Source of the DNA: Paenibacillus lemnae
Lineage (GTDB): Bacteria > Bacillota > Bacilli > Paenibacillales > Paenibacillaceae
DNA length: 45,282 bases
Direction of reading: 5' to 3'
Assembly (NCBI RefSeq): GCF_012933385.1
Contig: NZ_JABBPN010000028.1
Coordinates: 1-45,282, forward strand
In this document: piece after piece, positions 16,211 through 23,829 of the stretch
Layout: every line of letters begins with the position of its first letter
Position numbering within the stretch: position 1 is the stretch's first letter
The notes under the pieces: generated by a model
What the model was told of the DNA's origin: nothing
Databases searched by the model: none
What the model saw: the letters and a program-made list of their open reading frames with translations, nothing else
Program-made: the position numbers and the translations under genes

Positions 16211-17578
16211 ATGAATAATATCAAGCCTTGGGATCATGGGCCATGGTCAGTGTGCGGGAAAGGACGTTTTTTTCGTCATACAGACGGGTCTCCATTTTTT
16301 TGGCTGGCAGATACAGCATGGCTTTTGTTTACCCGAACAACCAGAGAAGAAGCGAGATTATACCTCAAGGATCGACGTGTTAAAGGATTTAATGTCATAC
16401 AGATCATGATCATTCATCATCCAGAATCGGCAAATGCATACGGAAAGCGTCCTTTTATAGAGGGAAATTTCACAGCGCCTGATTTAAATCAAGAAGAGAC
16501 GAACGGAAGCTTCTGGGATTATGCAGATGAAGTCATCACCATGGCCGAAGAAGAAGGTCTCTACGTCGCTCTCGTTCCAGTCTGGGGAGGTGTTGTGAAA
16601 GGAGGAGCATTAGACGCCGATTCAGCCAGAAACTACGGGCAATGGCTGGCTGCACGATATCAGAAGCATCCGCATATCTTATGGCTGATCGGTGGTGATA
16701 TTAAAGGCAGCATCCGAACGGATGTATGGGAAAGTCTTGCCTGTGCGATTCGAGAAGTTTCACCTAATCAGCCTATGACGTTTCACCCTTTCGGTCGCAC
16801 GCAGTCCTCTACTTGGTTTCATTACAAAGACTGGCTGGATTTCAACATGTTTCAATCCGGTCATCGACGGTACGATCAGTTAAAGGGAGAAGACCCGGCA
16901 GCCTGGATAGGAGAAGATAATTGGCGTTATGTACAGGCTGATTATGATAAAGAACCGGCAAAGCCGACTTTGGATGGAGAGCCATCATATGAGGGGATTC
17001 CGCACGGATTACATGATGCTAATGAACCGCTTTGGGAAGCGAAGGATGCGAGACGTTATGCGTACTGGTCGGTCTTCGCCGGTGCATGCGGCCACACTTA
17101 TGGACATAACGCAGTCATGCAGTTTTACAATCCAGATATTGGTAGGCCAGGAGCATACGGGTGCACTTTATCATGGACAGAAGCGCTGGATGCTGATGGT
17201 GCTGCACAAATGGTATATCTTAAGAACTTGATGCTCTCCCGGCCTTATTTCGAACGGATTCCCGATCCGACTCTTATTCACGGAAATCCTGGTCAGCGTT
17301 ATGATTATGTGATCTCAACGCGGGGAGACAGCTGCTTAATGATCTATACGTATTCAGGACGTCCATTCGAGCTTAACATGGGATCCATTTCAGGTACAGA
17401 AGTTACCGGCTGGTGGTTCAATCCGAGGAGTGGTGAAAGCGAATACATTGGTGCATTTCAAAATACCGGTATAAGTTCATTCGACCCGCCCGGACAGCAA
17501 GTTGAAGGAAATGACTGGGTTTTAATCCTGGATGATGCCTCTAAGCAATATGATGCTCCAGGTATAGTGCAGACTTGA
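16211..17578 (+). CDS. DUF4038 glycoside hydrolase (GH140 apiosidase-like)
   Basis: A 455-residue cytoplasmic enzyme. DGSPFFWLADTAWLLFTRTTREEA opens a DUF4038 barrel, with VIQIMIIHHP, HPHILWLIGGDIKG, MTFHPFGRTQSSTWF, DGEPSYEGI and a late ARRYAYWSVFAGACGHTYGHNAVMQFY; the C-terminal ~90 residues form a sandwich ending in WWFNPRSGE...DPPGQ...DWVLILDD. This is the architecture of GH140 proteins, of which the characterised member removes apiose from rhamnogalacturonan II. Asp in GGDIKG and Glu in DGEPSYE are plausible catalytic positions. ATG follows AAGGGAGATAGGG, 51 bases after the previous glycosidase, so the pair is likely one transcript. Confidence 0.82.
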   Translation: MNNIKPWDHGPWSVCGKGRFFRHTDGSPFFWLADTAWLLFTRTTREEARLYLKDRRVKGFNVIQIMIIHHPESANAYGKRPFIEGNFTAPDLNQEETNGSFWDYADEVITMAEEEGLYVALVPVWGGVVKGGALDADSARNYGQWLAARYQKHPHILWLIGGDIKGSIRTDVWESLACAIREVSPNQPMTFHPFGRTQSSTWFHYKDWLDFNMFQSGHRRYDQLKGEDPAAWIGEDNWRYVQADYDKEPAKPTLDGEPSYEGIPHGLHDANEPLWEAKDARRYAYWSVFAGACGHTYGHNAVMQFYNPDIGRPGAYGCTLSWTEALDADGAAQMVYLKNLMLSRPYFERIPDPTLIHGNPGQRYDYVISTRGDSCLMIYTYSGRPFELNMGSISGTEVTGWWFNPRSGESEYIGAFQNTGISSFDPPGQQVEGNDWVLILDDASKQYDAPGIVQT

Positions 17579-17677
17579 AATATCTATTTGAAGATACCGG
17601 AATTTCGATATGCAGCATTTCCTGCAGCAGAAACGTTTCTAATTTAGCACCTTAATTTTCCTGAAGCAGGTGATTGG

Positions 17678-18220
17678 GTGTTGAAAACAAAGGTTTGGAA
17701 GTTTGCAGCCGCCGGAATGCTGTTGATGTCTGCAATTGTGCCGATGGGAGCTCAAGTAACTGAAGCTGCTGCCAAGAAATATGTTGTGCTGGAGACACAG
17801 TGGGAAGACGGCCGTATCCACAGAAATCAAACGCTCTATAAAGATGGAGTCACGTACGGGAATTTTTTTGCACTGGGCAGTATAGCTGGTCTGCGCTGGA
17901 GGATGGAAGATGACCGTACAGCGGTGCTGGAACGAGATCAAAAACGTATTGTTGTACATATGGGAAGCCGCATCGCGGAAGTGGACGGCCATGATGTAGA
18001 TATGGGAAGTGAGCCGGTATGGTATATTAGCCATCTTTATGTTCCTATTCGATTCCTGGCTTCGGCATTAGGCGGTGAAGTCGATCATCTGGATCCGAAA
18101 ACCGGTAAGATAACCGCAACCATTCTTAATAACTTTACCGATACGTATAGTGCTGCTGTAATGGGCTACAGTTATGATGTTCGAACATCGAAAGAGGTTC
18201 TGGAGATTGAAAAAATATAA
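17678..18220 (+). CDS. Exported stalk-domain protein
   Basis: A 180-residue protein with an N-terminal signal peptide (KTKVWKFAAAGMLLMSAIVPMG, cleavage likely near TEAAAKK) and a stalk domain of the copper amine oxidase N-terminal type. This is read from YKDGVTYGNFFALGSIAGLRWRMEDDRTAVLERDQKRIVVHMGS and VWYISHLYVPIRFLASALGGEVDHLDPKTGKITAT, two copies of the strand-turn pattern. Such domains are surface modules in Paenibacillus; no catalytic part is attached. Starts at GTG 17678 or the adjacent TTG after AAGCAGGTGATTG. Ligand unknown. Confidence 0.8.
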   Translation: MLKTKVWKFAAAGMLLMSAIVPMGAQVTEAAAKKYVVLETQWEDGRIHRNQTLYKDGVTYGNFFALGSIAGLRWRMEDDRTAVLERDQKRIVVHMGSRIAEVDGHDVDMGSEPVWYISHLYVPIRFLASALGGEVDHLDPKTGKITATILNNFTDTYSAAVMGYSYDVRTSKEVLEIEKI

Positions 18221-18436
18221 AATCGTGAATTCGGAAGGCAGCCTGGAGCTCTCATCGATAACCACCGAATCCGTATGATAGAAGATGGAAGCGGCCAAGT
18301 TCTTGACGAGATTTTTTCATTTAAATTCTTTCTCCCAATAGCCTATACGCGGTGATATCATCCCACATACGTTATAAGGAACATGCCTAATTCGTGGATG
18401 GTAAACAGGTTTAGCTAAAGATAAGGAGTTGGATGA

Positions 18437-19786
18437 ATGGGTACATCAGGCATTAAACTTACCGGGCGAGTAATTTTTAAAGGAGATCCTGGTTATGAAG
18501 CCGCTCGCAAGAATTGGGATCCGCATACGGACAGATTCCCTAAAGTGTTTGTGTTCGCTCAAAAGACTCAAGATGTAGCCAATGCTATTCGATGGGCCAG
18601 AAAAAATAACGTTCCCATTCGTCCGAGAAGCGGCAGACATGCTCTGGAGCCTAATCTTTCTCAGGTCAATGGGGGCATCGTTATCGACGTCAGCGACCTG
18701 CGGAAAATCCAGTTAAATAAAAACAGCGGCACTGTTGTCGTTGGTACAGGAAATCGTGTAGGAAGAATCGTTGATACGCTGGCAAGGCAAGGTTATATCG
18801 CACCCTTTGGTGACAGTCCCACGGTGGGAATCGGGGGAATCACACCAGGCGGGGGGATTGGACCGCTGCAAAGAACGACCGGCCTTATTAGCGACAATCT
18901 GATTGAGCTCAAAATGGTAGATGCCAAGGGGAGAATCCTGCGGGCGAATCATAAACAAAATGCTGATCTTCTGTGGGCTTCCCGAGGCGGGGGCGGAGGC
19001 AACTTTGGCATATATACCGAATATAAATTCCGAGTACTGAAAGCTCCCGCCAAAGCTACTGTATTCCGAGTTACCTGGCCATGGGAACAGTTTGAAAAAG
19101 TCGTGAAAAAGTGGCAAGTTTGGGCTCCGAACGCCAGCACCAAGCTGGGCAGTGAATTAAATGTTGGTCCCAAAAAGGGCGGAAATGTCAGTATGCTGGG
19201 TCTGTACCTGGGCTCCAAAAATGAAGCCATGAAGCAATTAGAACCCATTCTCAGCGTGGGTAAACCTACTCAACAGATCATTCGATATATTCCATACAGG
19301 GAAGCCACGAAGTTTTTATTAGCACCAGATCCCGTGTTGACGCAAAAATACAGTAACCAGTTCTCCAGCGGCTTCAGCAGACGGCCGTTCCCGAACAAAG
19401 CTTACAAAGTGATGCGCGAATTTCTGGAAAAAACGGAGGGAGGAACTCCAGCCGGATTCTTCTTCCTGAACTGGGGCGGCGCGATCGGCCGGCTTTCACC
19501 CAAAGCCACCGCATTTTATTGGCGCAACGCTAAGTTTTATGTGGAATGGAACAGTTCATGGGTGAAGCCATCCCATGCTGCAAAAAACATAGCTTTGGCG
19601 CGAAATACAAGAAAAAAGCTGCAGCCCTATATTGTAGGATCCTACATCAATGTTCCGGACCAAGGTATCAAAAACTCAGGATCTGTCTATTACGGGAAAA
19701 ACTATGGCCGATTGAAGAAGATAAAAGCTAAGTACGACCCTAATAATGTGTTTAATAACCCTCAGAGTATACCGCCTGCAAATTAA
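18437..19786 (+). CDS. FAD-linked oxidase, berberine bridge-type
   Basis: A 449-residue flavoprotein of the PCMH-type FAD-binding class with a C-terminal BBE segment. FAD-binding elements are RPRSGRHALEPNLS (His in the position that forms the 8-alpha-histidyl FAD bond), GGIVIDVSDLRKI, GTGNRVGRIVDTLARQGYIAPFGDSPTVGIGG and GGGGGNFGIYTEYKFRV. The end, NYGRLKKIKAKYDPNNVFNNPQSIP, is the standard BBE tail. The second covalent (cysteinyl) site seen in plant members is Ser in GLISDN, so attachment is probably single. No signal peptide. Such oxidases act on sugars or alkaloid-like compounds; substrate unknown. ATG follows AAGGAG. Confidence 0.88.
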   Translation: MGTSGIKLTGRVIFKGDPGYEAARKNWDPHTDRFPKVFVFAQKTQDVANAIRWARKNNVPIRPRSGRHALEPNLSQVNGGIVIDVSDLRKIQLNKNSGTVVVGTGNRVGRIVDTLARQGYIAPFGDSPTVGIGGITPGGGIGPLQRTTGLISDNLIELKMVDAKGRILRANHKQNADLLWASRGGGGGNFGIYTEYKFRVLKAPAKATVFRVTWPWEQFEKVVKKWQVWAPNASTKLGSELNVGPKKGGNVSMLGLYLGSKNEAMKQLEPILSVGKPTQQIIRYIPYREATKFLLAPDPVLTQKYSNQFSSGFSRRPFPNKAYKVMREFLEKTEGGTPAGFFFLNWGGAIGRLSPKATAFYWRNAKFYVEWNSSWVKPSHAAKNIALARNTRKKLQPYIVGSYINVPDQGIKNSGSVYYGKNYGRLKKIKAKYDPNNVFNNPQSIPPAN

Positions 19787-19811
19787 AGAGTGAACTTGAC
19801 CACATGTTTAC

Positions 19812-19846
19812 GCCAAGCCATGAATGAAATCAGGCTTGGCTTTTTT
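19812..19846 (+). terminator. Terminator after FAD oxidase gene
   Basis: Arms GCCAAGCC (19812-19819) and GGCTTGGC (19833-19840) followed by six T. Confidence 0.87.
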
Positions 19847-19887
19847 ATATTCTGCATTTGCGAAAATACATATAAGGCCATGTTTGC

Positions 19888-19916
19888 TTGTACTTTATGA
19901 GGTTAATCAGTATGGT
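19888..19916 (+). promoter_or_regulatory. Putative promoter of alpha/beta hydrolase gene
   Basis: TTGTAC (19888-19893), 17-base spacer, TATGGT (19911-19916); the -10 overlaps a small GTATG...CATAC dyad. Moderate match to consensus. Confidence 0.45.
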
Positions 19917-19951
19917 AAAATCATACGAAATGAAAAGGAGAAGCATCATCA

Positions 19952-20659
19952 ATGAAGGTTGAAGCTTACTTGTCTTCCCACAGCACCTGTGAAGAATCAT
20001 GTCACACAACAATCTGCTTTATTGCAGGTGTCGTAACCTATCGAAATAACTTTGAAGCTGCAGCCCGCGAGATGTCCAAGCAATTTCCTAAGGTTAAAAT
20101 TTTGACGATTTTTCCTTATGGAACGGCCAATGGAACCAACCGTTCCTCTTTTCTGCGATTGTTGGGAAGTCAGTTGACTCAGGCAGGATATGATATAAAT
20201 CTGTCTCAATCAAAACGGGTGAGAGTTGTATCGGAACTCATCCGCAAACATTCCCCTACAGGGAACCGCCTCATTCTCATTGGGCATAGTGCTGGCGGTG
20301 TGATCGCGTATCGGTCAGGACTGTTGTTAGAAGAAAAATATAAATTATCTCCTGCTCAAATATTCGCTGTCGGAAGTCCCAAATTCCCTTTGAAGGACAT
20401 ACCTTTCAATCAACGGTTCACCTATATTACAGGTCAGTCTCTAGATCGAATTACCCGAATCGGCAGATGGGGCATACCGGGTTCCCGGGTGTATCGTGGT
20501 AAACCTGGAAGGGAAATTCAAATGAACTTTAATCCCGCGAACCAAGGCTGGCGATTTCATGCTTCTTATTTTTTGGATTCAGGCTGGCAGGATGCAGACC
20601 AGGATTTTCACGCCAACGCGAGGGATTTGGTTTCCAAGATCGCTGAAATCTGCAGATGA
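19952..20659 (+). CDS. Alpha/beta hydrolase (lipase/esterase-like)
   Basis: A 235-residue hydrolase. CFIAGVVTYRNNFEAAAREM gives the first strand and oxyanion region. LILIGHSAGGVIAY is the nucleophile elbow with Ser113. ADQDFHANARD near the end probably supplies the catalytic His. There is no signal peptide and the size is small, like cytoplasmic lipase-class or DUF-type esterases. ATG follows AAAAGGAGAAGCATCATC. Transcribed alone between two terminators; substrate unknown. Confidence 0.8.
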   Translation: MKVEAYLSSHSTCEESCHTTICFIAGVVTYRNNFEAAAREMSKQFPKVKILTIFPYGTANGTNRSSFLRLLGSQLTQAGYDINLSQSKRVRVVSELIRKHSPTGNRLILIGHSAGGVIAYRSGLLLEEKYKLSPAQIFAVGSPKFPLKDIPFNQRFTYITGQSLDRITRIGRWGIPGSRVYRGKPGREIQMNFNPANQGWRFHASYFLDSGWQDADQDFHANARDLVSKIAEICR

Positions 20660-20679
20660 CAAGTGCTTGATAAAAATAA

Positions 20680-20720
20680 AGTGTTTCCATTTCTCATGTC
20701 GGAAGTGGGAACACTCTCGC
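20680..20720. terminator. Bidirectional terminator between convergent genes
   Basis: Arms at 20680-20693 and 20702-20715 pair with G-U wobbles. T-rich tails exist on both sides (TTTTT on plus at 20721-20725, TTTATTTTTATC on minus). The stem overlaps the last codons of the minus-strand gene. Confidence 0.72.
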
Positions 20721-21224
20721 TTTTTCTACATAGGTCACGCCGGTATATTTTTTCAGTTCCAGTTTTAAACTCGGTGAATCACTGTTCGGATTTCTGACTA
20801 ACCAATGGTAGATCCATACTTCGGTTGGCGGCTGGTTCCCATTCCTTATGGCACAGAGCAATCTGCCATTCTTTACTTCACGTCCGGCAGGAAAGGCACT
20901 TGAGGGGGGGACTCTAAATTTAACGGCGACGCAGGATCCGGCTGGAATAGCGGGTGAAGAAGGATTACCGGTGCAGCGACCTATTTGGTCACGTTTCATA
21001 AAAGGAGTTTTACGAATTTCAAGAGGTCTCACGGTAATCAGTTGACGGTAAAGATGTCCTGTATTTCTATTGATGTTGTAATGAAGTATCGTAACAGGTC
21101 CATTATAAGTTTCAGAATTCAGACTTTTAGGAGACACTAGAACACCGTCATGAACCGTGGCAGGTGCTCCCATCGTGGTGAAATATAGAATGCCAACACA
21201 ATCCCCAGCTCTTATTGTAACCAA
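20694..21224 (-). CDS. Hypothetical protein
   Basis: A 176-residue protein when started at TTG 21224, which lies behind AAAGGAAGTGATAGAT; the open frame extends 44 codons further without a ribosome site. The sequence is strand-rich and contains VTIRAGDCVGILYFTTMG, VTILHYNINRNTGHLYRQLITVRPLEIRKTP and CTGNPSSPAIPAGSCVAVKFRVPP. Three cysteines (in GDCVG, GRCTG, GSCVA) could form disulphides or bind metal. The repeated short strands with Pro/Ser loops suggest a compact beta-sandwich. No signal peptide or known motif was recognised. Divergent from the UPF0303 gene. Confidence 0.6.
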   Translation of the reverse strand: MVTIRAGDCVGILYFTTMGAPATVHDGVLVSPKSLNSETYNGPVTILHYNINRNTGHLYRQLITVRPLEIRKTPFMKRDQIGRCTGNPSSPAIPAGSCVAVKFRVPPSSAFPAGREVKNGRLLCAIRNGNQPPTEVWIYHWLVRNPNSDSPSLKLELKKYTGVTYVEKARVFPLPT

Positions 21225-21377
21225 ATCTATCACTTCCTTTAGGTTAATAATATATAGTATGAATCGAATCTCAAAAGGATTGTGTACATGCCACATCGAA
21301 GTTATCATTTGAATGATGTCAGTGAATGAACCGATGGTTTTTGTTTGTAAACACATTAGAGCAAAGGAAGTGCAGGA

Positions 21378-21860
21378 ATGGAAGACTATTCAGTGCTGCT
21401 GAGCGATCTTCTTCGGCAGGAGCAGGAGCTTCAGTTTACGGAATTTAACAACAATACGGCCATTAAGCTGGGTCAGTTGATTTTGTCCAAAGCCTTTAAA
21501 GAGGGCAAAGAAATAACGGTAGATATCCGCAAGAACGGCATGACCTTATTTCACGCGAAAATGAATAACAATGGTTTAGGCCATGACCGATGGATCACAC
21601 GAAAAATCAATACTGTTCATCATTTTGAACACAGCTCTTATTACATACATGTGCAAATGAAATCTTGGAACACAACGATCCAGGATAATGCCTTTGTGGA
21701 TTCAATGGAGTATGCGGCCGAAGGGGGCTGCTTTCCGATCATAGTGAAAGGGGCCGGAATGGTGGGTACGATCACGGTCTCTAGGTTGGCAGGCCATGAA
21801 GACCATGACATGGTGGTCACTTCACTTGAACAGCTGCTGCTGGCTGGGGGGATTTTCTAA
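21378..21860 (+). CDS. UPF0303 / haem-degrading domain protein
   Basis: A 160-residue soluble protein matching the UPF0303 family (GlcG/HbpS-like haem-degrading domain fold). Visible family parts are FNNNTAIKLGQLILSKAFKEGKEITVDIRKNG, LGHDRWITRKINTVHHFEHSS, AAEGGCFPIIVKGAGMVGTITVSRLAGHEDHDMVV. Related proteins bind haem or act as chaperone-like ligand binders; the role in Firmicutes is not established. ATG follows AAAGGAAGTGCAGGA. It ends in a strong bidirectional terminator shared with the importer permease on the other strand. Confidence 0.88.
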   Translation: MEDYSVLLSDLLRQEQELQFTEFNNNTAIKLGQLILSKAFKEGKEITVDIRKNGMTLFHAKMNNNGLGHDRWITRKINTVHHFEHSSYYIHVQMKSWNTTIQDNAFVDSMEYAAEGGCFPIIVKGAGMVGTITVSRLAGHEDHDMVVTSLEQLLLAGGIF

Positions 21861-21865
21861 AATCA

Positions 21866-21912
21866 AAAACTGGCGCAATCCTCTCATAAGGAGAAGAATG
21901 CGCCAGTTTTTT
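21866..21912. terminator. Bidirectional terminator
   Basis: Twelve-base perfect arms AAAACTGGCGCA (21866-21877) and TGCGCCAGTTTT (21899-21910), with an inner TCCT/AGGA stem. It has A- and T-runs on both sides and serves the UPF0303 gene and importer module 1. Confidence 0.9.
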
Positions 21913-21939
21913 GTGCCAGTTGAATAATGATGACTTTCA

Positions 21940-22830
21940 TTACTCTTTAACCGAACCCAGCGTAATGCCGTGAATGAAGAAGCGCTGCAGGAACGGGTAA
22001 ACAAGGAGAACAGGTAACATTGCTATAAAAATCTTGGCAGCATCGAGCGTCCGGTTAGATAACTCGGATAGGCGGCGATACTGGGCCTCGGACATCGTCG
22101 ACGGATCGACCGAAACGACGAGCTGCTGGATGTACGTCTGCAATGGATAAAACTGTTCCCGGGTCATGAAGATCAGACCGTAAAGAAATTCGTTCCAGTG
22201 ATAGACGATACTGAACAGCGAGACGGTTGCCAGTACAGGTACGGCCAGCGGGATGTAGATTTTGAACAGGATATACCAAGGGCCAGCGCCGTCAACAAGT
22301 GCAGCTTCGTCCAGCTCTTTGGGCAAATTGCGGAAAAAGTTCATGGTCAGAATGACGTTGAAGACCAGGGTCTGCGCACCGCCGACCAGGACAAGCGCCC
22401 AGATGCTGTTCAGCATGTTGAGCTCTTTGATTGTCAAATACAGCGGAATCAGTCCACCGTTGAACAGCATCGTGAAGATGAGAATCCACATGAACACATT
22501 GCGTCCCTTGAACTCCCTTGCTGTCCGTGAGAGCGGGTAAGACATGAGCACAACCATTGTAAAATTGAGGGCAACGCCAAGCAGTACGCGCTCGGTCGAA
22601 GTCCAGAAGGACCGGAAGAACTGGTTGTCATTGAGGATCTGGGCATATGCATTAAAATTAAAATCCACAGGCCACAGCCAAACCTGCCCTGCTGCTGCGG
22701 CAGAATTAGAGCTAAGTGAAAGGGAGAGGGTATACCAGATCGGCAGAACACATGACAAAGTTATGAATACCAGGATTACAATCAGTACGATATCGGTCAC
22801 ACGATTACCGAATGTCCGATCTCTAACCAC
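21940..22830 (-). CDS. Carbohydrate ABC transporter permease, LplC/YtcP type (module 1)
   Basis: A 296-residue inner-membrane subunit with six helices. The cytoplasmic EAA loop reads DEAALVDGAGPWYILFKIYIPLAVPVLATV, the ATPase docking site. The C-terminus ends LQRFFIHGITLGSVKE, diagnostic of the LplC/YtcP group. GTG 22830 is chosen because AGGGAGG lies eight bases upstream; the frame opens nine bases earlier at a GTG that overlaps that site. It is last of three genes (binding protein, LplB-type, LplC-type), 13 bases after its partner. No ATPase gene is nearby, so a shared MsmX-type ATPase is expected. Confidence 0.93.
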   Translation of the reverse strand: MVRDRTFGNRVTDIVLIVILVFITLSCVLPIWYTLSLSLSSNSAAAAGQVWLWPVDFNFNAYAQILNDNQFFRSFWTSTERVLLGVALNFTMVVLMSYPLSRTAREFKGRNVFMWILIFTMLFNGGLIPLYLTIKELNMLNSIWALVLVGGAQTLVFNVILTMNFFRNLPKELDEAALVDGAGPWYILFKIYIPLAVPVLATVSLFSIVYHWNEFLYGLIFMTREQFYPLQTYIQQLVVSVDPSTMSEAQYRRLSELSNRTLDAAKIFIAMLPVLLVYPFLQRFFIHGITLGSVKE

Positions 22831-22843
22831 GGTCAGCACCTCC

Positions 22844-23734
22844 CTAGAATATGCGATAGTTAACGAATCGGTAAGCCAAATAATAAGAGACGGATATGAG
22901 CAGGAAGCCTACGACGGATTTCAGCAGGCCGACGGCGGTTGCCAGCTCGTACTGCAGGTTGAGCAGTCCCGTTCGATAAACCCAGGTATCAATGATATCA
23001 CCAGTAGAATAGACGAGCGGGTTATACAGATTGAAGATCTGGTCAAAGCCGGCGTTCAGCACATTGCCCAGGCTGAGTACCGCGAGCAGTACTGCTGTCG
23101 TGCGTATTCCGGGCAGGGTAATATGCCAGAGGCTTCTCCAGCGCCCGGCCCCATCGATATTGGCGGCTTCATACAGTGCCGGGTTAATTCCGGTAAGTGC
23201 TGCAAGATAGATAATGGTGCCAAAGCCGAATTCCTTCCAGACATCACTACCGACAACAAGGAGCGGAAACAGCTCGGAATCCGCAAAAAAAACTTTGGGC
23301 TGGGAGCCGAATAAGGCAGTCAACTGATTAACAGGACCGTTGTATGAGAACAGGTCCAGCACAATTCCTCCCAAAATGACCCAGGACAAGAAGTGAGGCA
23401 GATAGACAATGGTTTGGATCCAGCGTCTAAGGATCATCAGGCGCAGCTCATTGAGCATGAGTGCGAACATCAGAGGCGCTATCAGATTGGCGACAATCTT
23501 CATCGATGCGATTACAAGTGTGTTGACGAATACTTCCTGTGTATCCTTCAGCAAGAACATATATCTGAAGTGCTCGAGCCCCGCCCAATCCGAGCCAAGG
23601 ATACCTTTACCGGGATTGAAATACTGAAATGATATGATGATGCCGAACATCGGAATGATACTGAAGATGAACAGCAATAATAATCCCGGAATCAGCATCA
23701 AATAATAATGTTTCGCGAAGCCTTTCATTCGCAT
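22844..23734 (-). CDS. Carbohydrate ABC transporter permease, LplB type (module 1)
   Basis: A 296-residue permease with six helices. KHYYLMLIPGLLLLFIFSIIPMFGIIISFQYFNPGKGILGSDWAGLEHF is the typical LplB opening. The EAA loop is YEAANIDGAGRWRSLWHITLPGI, and the end DTWVYRTGLLNLQYELATAVGLLKSVVGFLLI is characteristic. ATG follows AAAGGAG. It pairs with the LplC-type permease downstream to form the channel for the sugar delivered by the lipoprotein at 23830-25536, from which it is separated by two hairpins. Confidence 0.93.
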   Translation of the reverse strand: MRMKGFAKHYYLMLIPGLLLLFIFSIIPMFGIIISFQYFNPGKGILGSDWAGLEHFRYMFLLKDTQEVFVNTLVIASMKIVANLIAPLMFALMLNELRLMILRRWIQTIVYLPHFLSWVILGGIVLDLFSYNGPVNQLTALFGSQPKVFFADSELFPLLVVGSDVWKEFGFGTIIYLAALTGINPALYEAANIDGAGRWRSLWHITLPGIRTTAVLLAVLSLGNVLNAGFDQIFNLYNPLVYSTGDIIDTWVYRTGLLNLQYELATAVGLLKSVVGFLLISVSYYLAYRFVNYRIF

Positions 23735-23752
23735 GACCGTACTCCTTTCCCC

Positions 23753-23803
23753 GTATACTGCGGCGAGTATACCAGAGCTCCTGGCGAGTGCCGGGAGCTC
23801 TGG
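23753..23803 (-). promoter_or_regulatory. Two adjacent hairpins between binding-protein and permease genes
   Basis: First (in minus-strand order) a 14-pair stem with one mismatch at 23772-23803, arms CCAGAGCTCC/GGAGCTCTGG outermost. Then arms GTATACT/AGTATAC at 23753-23759 and 23766-23772 around six bases. Neither is followed by a T-run. Such intercistronic stems commonly stabilise the upstream binding-protein message or slow RNA polymerase, giving more binding protein than permease; this role is inferred. Confidence 0.65.
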
Positions 23804-23829
23804 CCATGATATTGTTTTACGCTTTCATA

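Noticed and set aside
22544..23314. 256-codon open frame on the plus strand
   Set aside because: Lies wholly opposite the two module 1 permease genes, has no plausible ribosome site, and its translation is low-complexity and unlike any family.
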